The translations under genes and the position numbers were made by a program. This document shows positions 50,196 through 59,413 of a stretch of 64,000 bases of DNA, piece by piece (position 1 is the first letter of the stretch; every line of letters starts with the position of its first letter). Origin of the DNA: Gemmiger sp. An87 (lineage in GTDB: Bacteria > Bacillota > Clostridia > Oscillospirales > Ruminococcaceae); the NCBI RefSeq assembly GCF_002159185.1, contig NZ_NFHD01000002.1:124001-188000 (forward strand). The letters run 5' to 3'. The notes below the pieces were generated by a model, which worked only from the letters and a program-made list of their open reading frames with translations, had not been told where the DNA came from and did no database searches.

Positions 50196-50841
50196 GAAGG
50201 CGAAATACCTGTCGGAAAACATGGAGCGCATCGCCCGGCGGGACCGGGTCTTTCTGAACAACCCGGTCATCATGCAGGGCATGGGCCTTGCGCCGCTGGT
50301 GGTTGCCGCCACCAACGGCATGAATGCGCTGATGCTCAGCGTGGCGGTGCTGTTCCTGCTGACCCCCACCCGGGTGGTGGCGGCCATGATCTGCCGCACC
50401 GGCCGGGGCCAGCTGCGGGCGCTGGTGTACTGCTTCACCAGTTCGATTCTGTACATCGGCGTATACTTTGCGCTGCGTGCCATCTTTGACGTGGAGATTC
50501 TGCAGCTGGGTGTCTATCTGCCCATGCTGGTGGTGGAGCCGCTGATCATCAAGCGGTACGAGCGGCCTCAGCCCGAGCGGGTGATGACCGCCCTGCGCAA
50601 GGGCCTGCGCACCACCATGGGTTACGTGCTGGTGCTGCTGCTCATGGGCTGCCTGCGGGAGATTCTGGCCGCGGGCACCCTGTTCGGTGCACACATTCCC
50701 CGGCTGAACACCACCCTGCTGCCCATGGCCAGCCTGCCCGCAGGCGGGTTCATCCTGCTGGGTGTGGTGTGCGCCATCTGGCGCGGCCTGGTTCGGGCGT
50801 ATAAAAAACATGTGCATACGGAGGCGAGACGAGGCGAATGA
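50185..50841 (+). CDS. rnfE: RnfE/NqrD-like membrane subunit lacking cluster cysteines
   Basis: A 218-aa six-helix protein. FLNNPVIMQGMGLAPLVVAATNGMNAL aligns with the RnfE stretch NxxLVQLLGLCPxLAVT, with A36 at the cluster cysteine; LGVYLPMLVVEPLII aligns with LGIFIPLIVTNCIVV, with E118-P119 in place of Asn-Cys. GCLREILAAGTLFG matches GSLREIIGNGTLF. So the fold is RnfE but both [2Fe-2S] ligands are gone. GTG 50185 start, overlapping rnfD by 11 bases. Confidence 0.82.
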   Translation: MNSKKAKYLSENMERIARRDRVFLNNPVIMQGMGLAPLVVAATNGMNALMLSVAVLFLLTPTRVVAAMICRTGRGQLRALVYCFTSSILYIGVYFALRAIFDVEILQLGVYLPMLVVEPLIIKRYERPQPERVMTALRKGLRTTMGYVLVLLLMGCLREILAAGTLFGAHIPRLNTTLLPMASLPAGGFILLGVVCAIWRGLVRAYKKHVHTEARRGE

Positions 50842-51449
50842 TGGAAGTAGTAAAAGCCTGCAGCACCTTCTTTTTGTATGCTGTAACGGCGATTTTCGCG
50901 GAAAACGCGGTGTTTGGCCGGGCGATGGGCGTGTCCCGCCTGGTAAAACTGGTGGAGGATTCCACCGTGGACACCCTCACCTTCGGGGGCCTTTTGTGTT
51001 TGATCCAGCTGGTGGCGGCGCCGCTCACCTACTGGGTGAACCTGCTGCTCACCCCGCTGAGCTGGCGCAACGCCGTGCGCCCGTTTCTGTTCATTCTGTG
51101 CAGCACGGTGGCCTTCTTCGTGGTGCTGGGCGTGCTGCTGCTGGTGCTGAAGGAAAAAGCCCGCCGTATGCTGGCGGTGCTGCCCATGGCCACCTTCAAC
51201 ACCGCAGTGCTGGGCGTGCTGCTCATCGCTGCCACCCAGAGCTTCAACCTGGTGCAGACCATGGGCTTTGCACTGGGCAGCGGTGTGGGCTACACCGCCG
51301 CCGTGGTGGTGGTGAGCGAGGGCCAGCGGCGTATGCGGCAGGACATGGTCCCCGGCAGCTTCAAGGGCCTGCCCATTACTCTGATTTACATTGGTATCCT
51401 GGCGCTGGCCATTTACGGCTTTACCGGGCACCGGATCTCCATTGGATGA
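50838..51449 (+). CDS. rnfA: RnfA/NqrE-like membrane subunit lacking cluster cysteines
   Basis: A 203-aa six-helix protein. [18 protein letters not shown] aligns with RnfA [20 protein letters not shown], the cysteine position being G27; [15 protein letters not shown] aligns with LPLITTNCAVLGVAL, with T122 for Cys. [16 protein letters not shown] matches the RnfA helix 6 region. ATG 50838 overlaps the rnfE stop (ATGA). In Rnf/Nqr the A/E pair carries a central [2Fe-2S] cluster; this pair cannot by the usual ligands. Confidence 0.82.
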   Translation: [203 protein letters not shown]

Positions 51450-51501
51450 CACAGCGCGAGGGCGCACATAGCTCCCACGCGGAAAGGCGGCTTGATTTTG
51501 T

Positions 51502-52605
51502 ATGGCAAAGAAAAACCTGGGCAAAGTAAAGCGGTACCGGCGCAGCTTTTACACCGGCCGGCAGCGCGCTGCGCGCATCATCGGCGGCGCGGTGGCACTG
51601 GTGGCCCTGTTCGTGGCGGGCTGGCTGGTGGGCCCCGCGGTGATCAATTTCGGCACCAGCACCTGGTACAGCATCATGCGGGACGATTCCGAAAAAAAAC
51701 CTGCCAGTACCTCGCAGAGCGTTTCCCAGCCCGAGAGCACCGGCACAGAAAGTCAGAGCCAGGCGGCCAGTGAGCCTCAGCCCACGGCGCAGCCTCAGGC
51801 AGAGGACGATATGACCCAGGGCAGCTGGGCCTTTGTGGACCCGGCCAGCCTGACCGGTGCGGACGCGGCAGCTCAGCTGGCAAGCCAGCTGGCGGGCGAG
51901 GGCGTGCGCTACGCGGTGGTGACCCTGAAGGACAGCACCGGCAGTGTGTACTACGCCAGTGCGCTGGAAGCCGCGGCCTCCAGCCTTTCCACCACCCAGA
52001 TCGACGGCGCCGCGGTGGCCTCTGCCCTCAAGGCGGAGGGCATTGTGCCGGTGGCGGGCGTCTGCGCCTTCCAGGATCCCCTGGCGGCCAGCGCCAACCG
52101 GGAGATGGCGGTGAAGTATCAGGGCACCGATTACCTGTGGCTGGACGCTGCCCAGGATGCGGGCGGCAAAGCCTGGCTGAATCCTTATTCCAGCGCCGCG
52201 GTGGAATACATCGGCGGCATCATTGATGAGGCGAAGGCCATGGGCTTTGAGCAGATCTGGCTCACCGGCGTGCAGCTGCCCACCACCGCAGGCCGTGACA
52301 AGGCCAGCTACGGCGACACCGCGGGCGTGACCGAGGCTCAGTGCCTGGCAAACGCTCTGGCCGCCTGGCAGGAAAAGGCAACCTGTTGGGTGGAGTACCC
52401 GCTGAGCGTGGCCAGCGGCCAGGAGACCCGCCTGACCGGCGGCACCATCGACGCGCTGGGCATTGAGAATCTGGCCATCCAGGTGAGCGGCGAGCTCACC
52501 GAGGAGACCCAGACCCAGCTGGACGCTGCCAAGGCTGCGGCCGCAGGCTGCGATTATGTGGGCGTGCGCACCGGCGACGTGTTTGCAGTGGAGGCGGGCC
52601 AATGA
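51502..52605 (+). CDS. Membrane-anchored glycosidase-like TIM-barrel protein (GHL, DUF4015-like)
   Basis: A 367-aa protein: basic N-terminus, one membrane helix (about 26-48), a Ser/Gln/Glu/Pro linker (about 65-105), then a barrel domain. YLWLDAAQDAGGKAWLNPYSSAAVEYIGGIIDEAK and GFEQIWLTGVQLP (quoted in part: WLNPYSSAAVEYI) resemble the putative glycosyl-hydrolase family PF13200. It follows rnfA by 52 bases and overlaps the next start by four bases, so it belongs to the rnf-like operon. Confidence 0.72.
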   Translation: MAKKNLGKVKRYRRSFYTGRQRAARIIGGAVALVALFVAGWLVGPAVINFGTSTWYSIMRDDSEKKPASTSQSVSQPESTGTESQSQAASEPQPTAQPQAEDDMTQGSWAFVDPASLTGADAAAQLASQLAGEGVRYAVVTLKDSTGSVYYASALEAAASSLSTTQIDGAAVASALKAEGIVPVAGVCAFQDPLAASANREMAVKYQGTDYLWLDAAQDAGGKAWLNPYSSAAVEYIGGIIDEAKAMGFEQIWLTGVQLPTTAGRDKASYGDTAGVTEAQCLANALAAWQEKATCWVEYPLSVASGQETRLTGGTIDALGIENLAIQVSGELTEETQTQLDAAKAAAAGCDYVGVRTGDVFAVEAGQ

Positions 52606-53843
52606 GCCAGCCCTGCTTTTGCCCCGGTGAACTGCTGCTGCCCGGCAAGGCCATTCGCCCCGAGCAGTGGGCCTGCCCCTCGGCTGGCGCGCTGAGCCGG
52701 GAGAGCTGGCAGGAGCTGGAGGCCCGGGGAGAGAACGCCCCCGGCATCATGCGGCTGCTGGTGCCGGACGCGCTGCTCCAGCGGGTGGAAACCCGGGAGC
52801 GGCTGGCCGCAGCAAAAGCGGCCATGGAGCAGGCGGAAGAGACCCTGACGCGGGCGGCGAATGGCGTTGTCTATCTGGAGCGCATCCTGCCCGATGGCCG
52901 GGTGCGCCGGGGCCTGGTGGGCCTGGTGGACCTGGAGCAATACGATTTTGCCCAGGGCAGCCGCACCCCGGTGCGGGCGCCCGAGGCACTGGCCGCCCGG
53001 CAGGTGCTGCCCCGGCTGGACCGCTGGGAGGACGCGGCGCTGCAGAGCAGCCACATTCTGCTGGCAGCGGACAAAAGCGAGGCGGAGCTGTTTGCTCCCC
53101 TGGCGGACATACAAAAGGAAGAGCCCCTCTATGAGGGGAATCTGTGCTACGGCGGCGGCAGCGTGAAGGGCTGGGCGGTGGAGGACACCGTTCGTTTGAA
53201 CGCGCTGGCGGCGCTGTTCGACGCGGAAAAAGCGCCCGAAGGCGCGGCGCTGCTGGCCCCGGTGAGCGGCGCAGAGGACCTGGCCGCCGCCCGGGCCTTC
53301 TGGATGCTGGTCAAAGAAGAACTGAGCGAAGCCGAGCGGGAAGAGCATCCCGCCCGGTTCTGCCTGGCCGAGGTGTGCAGCATCCAGAGCCCCGGCCTGC
53401 GCCTTGCCCCCGCCCACCGGCTGGTGATGGGGGTGCAGGGCCTGCCGCTGCTGGCGGCCTTCCGAACCTGGTGCGCCGGGCAGGGGGTGCGTCTGGAGGA
53501 CAGCCCCGCACCGGAAAGCCTTCGCCCGCTGTGCTTTGTGTACGGGGCCTGGCAGCGAAAGGTGTGGCCCACCGGCGGCCGGTGGCCGCTGGCTGCTGGC
53601 CTTCTGGAGGCCTTTTTGCAGGATTACCTGCAGGCAAACCCCGCCTGCTTTACCGACCGGCTGGCCGATGAGGCCGAGCTGCGGGAGCTGGCGGCGGACG
53701 GCAACACCGGCATTTTGCTGAGTGAGACAAATGAGGATCTGTTCCGGGGCCTTGCGGGGGCTGATTTTCTGCCCCTGGGGCTGTTTGCGCCCCTTGCGGC
53801 CCGGCAGCAGCGATACGAGCTGGAGTGCAGGCGCATCCGCTGA
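52602..53843 (+). CDS. DUF1015 family protein with altered active-site motif
   Basis: A 413-aa protein. VVYLERILPDGRVRRGLVGLVDLE and EEHPARFCLAEVCSIQ are characteristic of DUF1015. The family includes the free-serine kinase SerK and carries DGHH/DGNH-type residues; in this protein the matching stretch at 222-227 reads SGAEDL instead of GDGNHSL. Catalysis by the usual route therefore looks lost. It is translationally coupled (ATGA) to the preceding gene. No serine-pathway genes are nearby. Confidence 0.78.
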   Translation: MSQPCFCPGELLLPGKAIRPEQWACPSAGALSRESWQELEARGENAPGIMRLLVPDALLQRVETRERLAAAKAAMEQAEETLTRAANGVVYLERILPDGRVRRGLVGLVDLEQYDFAQGSRTPVRAPEALAARQVLPRLDRWEDAALQSSHILLAADKSEAELFAPLADIQKEEPLYEGNLCYGGGSVKGWAVEDTVRLNALAALFDAEKAPEGAALLAPVSGAEDLAAARAFWMLVKEELSEAEREEHPARFCLAEVCSIQSPGLRLAPAHRLVMGVQGLPLLAAFRTWCAGQGVRLEDSPAPESLRPLCFVYGAWQRKVWPTGGRWPLAAGLLEAFLQDYLQANPACFTDRLADEAELRELAADGNTGILLSETNEDLFRGLAGADFLPLGLFAPLAARQQRYELECRRIR

Positions 53844-53933
53844 AAGCGCCGCGCCCCGGCTTGTTTCAAGCAGGGACCGCGCCCGGAGAACGGGTGCGGT
53901 GCCGCCTTTTAGGAAAGCGATTTTTGGAGGATT

Positions 53934-55675
<1,742 letters not shown>

Positions 55676-55679
<4 letters not shown>

Positions 55680-56509
55680 GCGGCTTTGTATGCCCGGTGT
55701 GCGGCAAGCCCCTGAGCGAGAGCGGCGGTGCGGTGCGCTGCGCGGCGAACCACAGCTTCGACAAGGCCAAGGAGGGCTATGTGAACCTGCTGCTGGCCAG
55801 CCGGATGCGCACCAAAGCCCCCGGCGACAGCAAGGAGATGGTGGCCGCCCGCAACCGATTTCTGAACGGGGGCGGCTATGCCCCCTTCGCCGCCGAGCTG
55901 GCCCGGCTGTGCGCCGAACTGGCCCGCAAAAAGGGCGGCGTGCTGCACATTCTGGATGCAGGCTGCGGCGAGGGTTATTACGACGAAGCCATCTGCGCCG
56001 AGCTGGAGCGGCAGGGCCTGCCCTTCCGGCTGGCCGGGTTCGACATCAGCAAGGCCGCGGTGCGGCTGGCGGCAAAGCGTAAGCTGCCCGGCGCACAGTT
56101 TGCAGTGGCCAGCAGCTTCGCCGCCCCGGTGGAAAGCGGCTGGGCCGATGTGGTGCTGAACATCTTTTCCCCCTTTGCAGGGGAGGAATTCCACCGCTGT
56201 CTCGCGCCCGGCGGCACCCTGATCTATGCGGTGCCCACCGCGGATCACCTGATGGGCCTAAAGGACGTGCTCTACGACGAGCCCTATGAAAACCCCTGCC
56301 AGCAGGTGGACTACCAGGGCTTTGCCCTGGCCGGGGAAACCCGGGTGGAGGAGAGCATCACCGTGGAGGGGCAAGCCATCGGCGATCTGTTCGCCATGAC
56401 CCCCTACTACTGGAAGACCCCCGCCGAGGGCAGCGCCCGTCTGGCTAAGCTGGAGCGGCTGGAAACCCCCATCGGGTTCCGCTTTTTGCGCTACGACCGG
56501 CGGGATTGA
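55676..56509 (+). CDS. rlmA: 23S rRNA (guanine745-N1)-methyltransferase family (RlmA)
   Basis: A 277-aa enzyme: N-terminal zinc finger ([10 protein letters not shown]...[10 protein letters not shown]), the YVNLL link and a Rossmann SAM domain with [12 protein letters not shown]. In RlmA the zinc finger binds the rRNA hairpin. RlmA-I methylates G745 and RlmA-II G748; which applies is not resolved. It overlaps the helicase stop by four bases (ATGA), so it shares that transcript. Confidence 0.87.
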
Positions 56510-56563
56510 TAAAAAAGAGTCATTTTTGTTGCCGCTGCAACGCAGAGGTGCTTTTATTCGCCG

Positions 56564-56569
56564 TATAAT
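56564..56569 (+). promoter_or_regulatory. -10 box ahead of palindromic leader element copy 3
   Basis: TATAAT, 17 bases before the element and 283 bases before the flavodiiron start. -35 not clear. Confidence 0.45.
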
Positions 56570-56586
56570 AAGGTGTATTTTAATAG

Positions 56587-56760
56587 AGGCAACACCGCAC
56601 AATTCACGCCTGCCGACTCAGGCGGCGTATCACGCCAAAATTTTCCGTGCTATTTTCCCAAAATGCTCGCCAAGCCACCAAGGCTTGTCTGCGCTTTTGG
56701 GTTCATATCACAAAAAATTTTCCGGCGCGCTCCACCACCCGGAATTATGCGGTGCTGCCT
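56587..56760 (+). repeat. Palindromic leader element, copy 3 (long form, 174 bp)
   Basis: AGGCAACACCGCACAATT (56587-56604) pairs with AATTATGCGGTGCTGCCT (56743-56760), and the whole element folds as an imperfect hairpin around a CCAAGCC...GGCTTG core. It matches the copy at 61701-61875 over its full length in the opposite orientation. It occupies most of the 342-base gap before the flavodiiron gene. Confidence 0.8.
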
Positions 56761-56851
56761 GAGGAAGCGCAAAGCGGCCGTTGGCCGCGGCGCGCACGGC
56801 AAATCATATCAACAAGGCGGCCAGCCCGCCCGATAAAGGAGAGACAGAACA

Positions 56852-58048
56852 ATGGGAGCATTACAGGCTAAGGAAAACATCTGGTGGGTCGGCGTACAGG
56901 ACCCGGATCTGCGCGTATTTGACATCGTGATGTACAGCGAGTACGGCACCAGCTACAACGCCTACGTGGTGAAGGGCGCCGAGAAGACCGCCGTGTTCGA
57001 GACCGTAAAGGCCAAGTTCTTCGACCAGTACCTGGAGAACCTGAAGGAGGTCTGCGACCCCGCCACCATCGACTACATCGTGGTGGGCCACACCGAGCCC
57101 GACCATGCCGGCGGCGTGGAGAAGCTGCTGGCCCTGGCTCCCAATGCCACCGTTGTGGGCAGCGCCACCGCCCTGACCTTCCTGAAGGAGATCGTGAACC
57201 ATCCCTTCAAGAGCCAGGCCGTGACCGAGAAGGATCAGATCGACCTGGGCGGCATGCATCTGGAGTTCCTGAGCGTGCCCTTCCTGCACTGGCCGGACAG
57301 CATGTACACCTACATCCCCGAGGCCAAGGCTCTGTTCACCGTGGACTCCTTCGGCTGCCACTATGCCGATGACCGGGTGTTCAACGACCTGATCGAGGGC
57401 GACTTCGAGGCTGCCTACAAGTACTACTTCGACAACATCATGGGCCCCTTCAAGCCCTTCGTGCTGAAGGCTCTGAACCGGATCAAGGATCTGGACATCG
57501 AGTTTATCGGCAACGGCCACGGCCCCGTGCTGCGCACCAACATCCAGCACTACTTCGACCTGTACCGCAAGTGGGCCACCCCCGTGAAGAAGGCCCCCGA
57601 GGACCGGAATGTGGTCATCGCCTATGTTTCCGCCTACGGCTACACCAAGCAGCTGGCCGAGACCATCGCCGAAGGCCTGAAGGACGGCGGCGTGCAGCAC
57701 ATCCAGATGTTTGACCTGGTCACCGACGACAACGCCGCTGCCAAGGCTGCGCTGCAGTCCTCCGACGGCTTCCTGCTGGGCAGCCCCACTCTGGTGGGCG
57801 ACGCTCTGCCTCCCATCTACGAGATGCTGGTGGGCCTGAACCCCATCATCCACCGCGGCCTGCCCGCCGCTGCCTTCGGCAGCTACGGCTGGAGCGGCGA
57901 GGCGGTTCCCAACCTGACCGCCCGCATGGAGGCCCTGAAGCTGGGCCAGCCCCTGCCCGGCCTGAAGATCCGCTTCAAGCCCAGCGACGCTCAGCTGGCC
58001 GAGGCCCGTCAGTACGGCCGCGACTTCGCCGCCGCCGTGCTGAAGTAA
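56852..58048 (+). CDS. Flavodiiron protein (FprA family)
   Basis: A 398-aa protein: metallo-beta-lactamase-like domain with diiron ligands in GHTEPDHAGG, FLHWPDSMYT, DSFGCHYAD and GNGHGPVL, then a flavodoxin domain (about 255-398, VVIAYVSAYGYTKQLAE). These enzymes reduce O2 to water and/or NO to N2O to protect anaerobes. No rubredoxin gene follows. AAAGGAGAG precedes ATG 56852; the long palindromic element forms its leader. Confidence 0.94.
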   Translation: MGALQAKENIWWVGVQDPDLRVFDIVMYSEYGTSYNAYVVKGAEKTAVFETVKAKFFDQYLENLKEVCDPATIDYIVVGHTEPDHAGGVEKLLALAPNATVVGSATALTFLKEIVNHPFKSQAVTEKDQIDLGGMHLEFLSVPFLHWPDSMYTYIPEAKALFTVDSFGCHYADDRVFNDLIEGDFEAAYKYYFDNIMGPFKPFVLKALNRIKDLDIEFIGNGHGPVLRTNIQHYFDLYRKWATPVKKAPEDRNVVIAYVSAYGYTKQLAETIAEGLKDGGVQHIQMFDLVTDDNAAAKAALQSSDGFLLGSPTLVGDALPPIYEMLVGLNPIIHRGLPAAAFGSYGWSGEAVPNLTARMEALKLGQPLPGLKIRFKPSDAQLAEARQYGRDFAAAVLK

Positions 58049-58069
58049 GCACCAACCCCAAAAGCAAGC

Positions 58070-58102
58070 AAAAAGGACCGATGCGTTTGCATCGGTCCTT
58101 TT
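58070..58102. terminator. Bidirectional terminator
   Basis: AAAAGGACCGATGC pairs with GCATCGGTCCTTTT around GTTT, between the convergent flavodiiron gene and the small gene at 58112. Confidence 0.88.
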
Positions 58103-58111
58103 CTTATGCGC

Positions 58112-58261
58112 TCAAAGATCGTCCGCGTCCTGCTGGGGCATCTCGCCGGGGATGGCGGGCATGCCGGTGTAGCTGCCCTCCGGGTCGTCCTTGGCGGGGC
58201 GGGCGGCCTTCAGCACCTGCTGTGCCGCTTTCGGGATGGATGTGGGGTCCTGTTTTTTCAT
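58112..58261 (-). CDS. Small acidic protein, 49 aa
   Basis: ATG at 58261 follows a strong GAAGGAGG; the frame ends in TGA at 58112-58114. The product starts MKKQDPTSIPKAAQQVLKAA and ends in the motif GSYTGMPAIP...PQQDADDL. Similar short proteins ending in a QDADDL-like tail are, to my recollection, common in Clostridia without known function. Hydrophilic, no membrane segment. Confidence 0.72.
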   Translation of the reverse strand: MKKQDPTSIPKAAQQVLKAARPAKDDPEGSYTGMPAIPGEMPQQDADDL

Positions 58262-58339
58262 GGCAAAGCCTCCTTCTGGTATAGATTCTGCCCAAATGGC
58301 CCATGCTGTATGCGCAGTTTATGAAAAGGAGCGATGTGC

Positions 58340-59401
58340 ATGCAAAACGGCCCCAAGGCCTTCTGGCTTTCGTTTTTTCTCACCCTGGCCATCCTGATTC
58401 CGCTGCTGGGGGGCTTTGTGCTGTACGGTCTGTGGCAGCGCAGCACCGCCGCCCCGGCCCAGATCGCCCAGAGCGGGGTGCCGATTGGCAGCCCCACCCA
58501 GGAAAACGACCATACTCTCTTCGTGGCGGTGGCCGCCGAACAGCCCGGCTTTGTGCTGCTGCGGCTGGACGGTGTGAACAATATCATAAGAGTCTGCCCG
58601 GTGCCCGCGGCCAGTGTGGTGTCCGCCCCCAGCGGGCCCACCCTTCTGCGGGACAGCTATGCCAGCGCCGGGCCCGGCCGGGCGGCGGAGCTGCTGAGCC
58701 AGACGCTGAACATCCAGATCGACCGGTACCTGGCCATCGCCCCGGCCAGCCTTGCCACCGCCTGGAACGGTATGGAGCCGCCCCGGGTGAATCTGACCGG
58801 CCTGCTGGAGCCCCAGGAGCTGGCGGCTCTGGGCCTGAGCGAGGACCCGGTGGTGAGCCTTGCGCCGGAGAGCGCTTCGGAATTTCTGGCAAAGCTGGAG
58901 GGGGAGGGAGTGCCGCCCGCCCGGCTGGAGCGCATCCGGGGCGCAGTGTGGGACGCGGCCCTGCGCCAGCAGCTGCCCAGCCTTGCCACCACCCTGATCG
59001 AGGGCCTGCGCAAGGCCAGCAGCACCCTGCTTTCCGACCTGACCCTCACCGATCTGTACGACCTGCAGGACACCTTGAACTGGCTGGCCCGCCAGCAGGC
59101 CCAGGTGGAGATGGAGGTCATCCCCGGCCGCTGGGGTGAGGACGGGGAGCGTTACGAATTCACCGAGGACAGCATAGCCAGCGCCGGCAGCTGGTTTGTG
59201 CAGCGCCAGCAGCCCGGCGAAAGCCCGGCTCTGGCCACGCCCGGCCCCTCGGCAGGCGCTTCGGCCAGTCCGGCGCCCAGTCCGTCGGGGCAGACGGCCT
59301 CACCGGCAAGCGCAACCCCGCGGCCCTCGGCCAGCCCCACCCCGGCGCCAAGCCCCACGCTGCCGCCGGTGAGCGGAGCCCCGGCGGGGGCGCTGGGGTA
59401 A
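58340..59401 (+). CDS. Membrane-anchored LytR-CpsA-Psr-like protein
   Basis: A 353-aa protein: one N-terminal membrane helix (about 8-30), an extracellular domain, then a Pro/Ser/Ala-rich tail (from about 295). The order HTLFVAV, LLRLDGVNNIIRVCPVPAASVV, LLRDSYASAGPGRAAELLSQTLNIQIDRYLAI follows the LCP fold, whose members attach glycans to peptidoglycan. The conserved Arg and Asp residues for pyrophosphate binding are not obvious, so it may be a degenerate member. ATG 58340 fits AAAAGGA better than 58334. Confidence 0.6.
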   Translation: MQNGPKAFWLSFFLTLAILIPLLGGFVLYGLWQRSTAAPAQIAQSGVPIGSPTQENDHTLFVAVAAEQPGFVLLRLDGVNNIIRVCPVPAASVVSAPSGPTLLRDSYASAGPGRAAELLSQTLNIQIDRYLAIAPASLATAWNGMEPPRVNLTGLLEPQELAALGLSEDPVVSLAPESASEFLAKLEGEGVPPARLERIRGAVWDAALRQQLPSLATTLIEGLRKASSTLLSDLTLTDLYDLQDTLNWLARQQAQVEMEVIPGRWGEDGERYEFTEDSIASAGSWFVQRQQPGESPALATPGPSAGASASPAPSPSGQTASPASATPRPSASPTPAPSPTLPPVSGAPAGALG

Positions 59402-59413
59402 CCGGAAAGCGGT

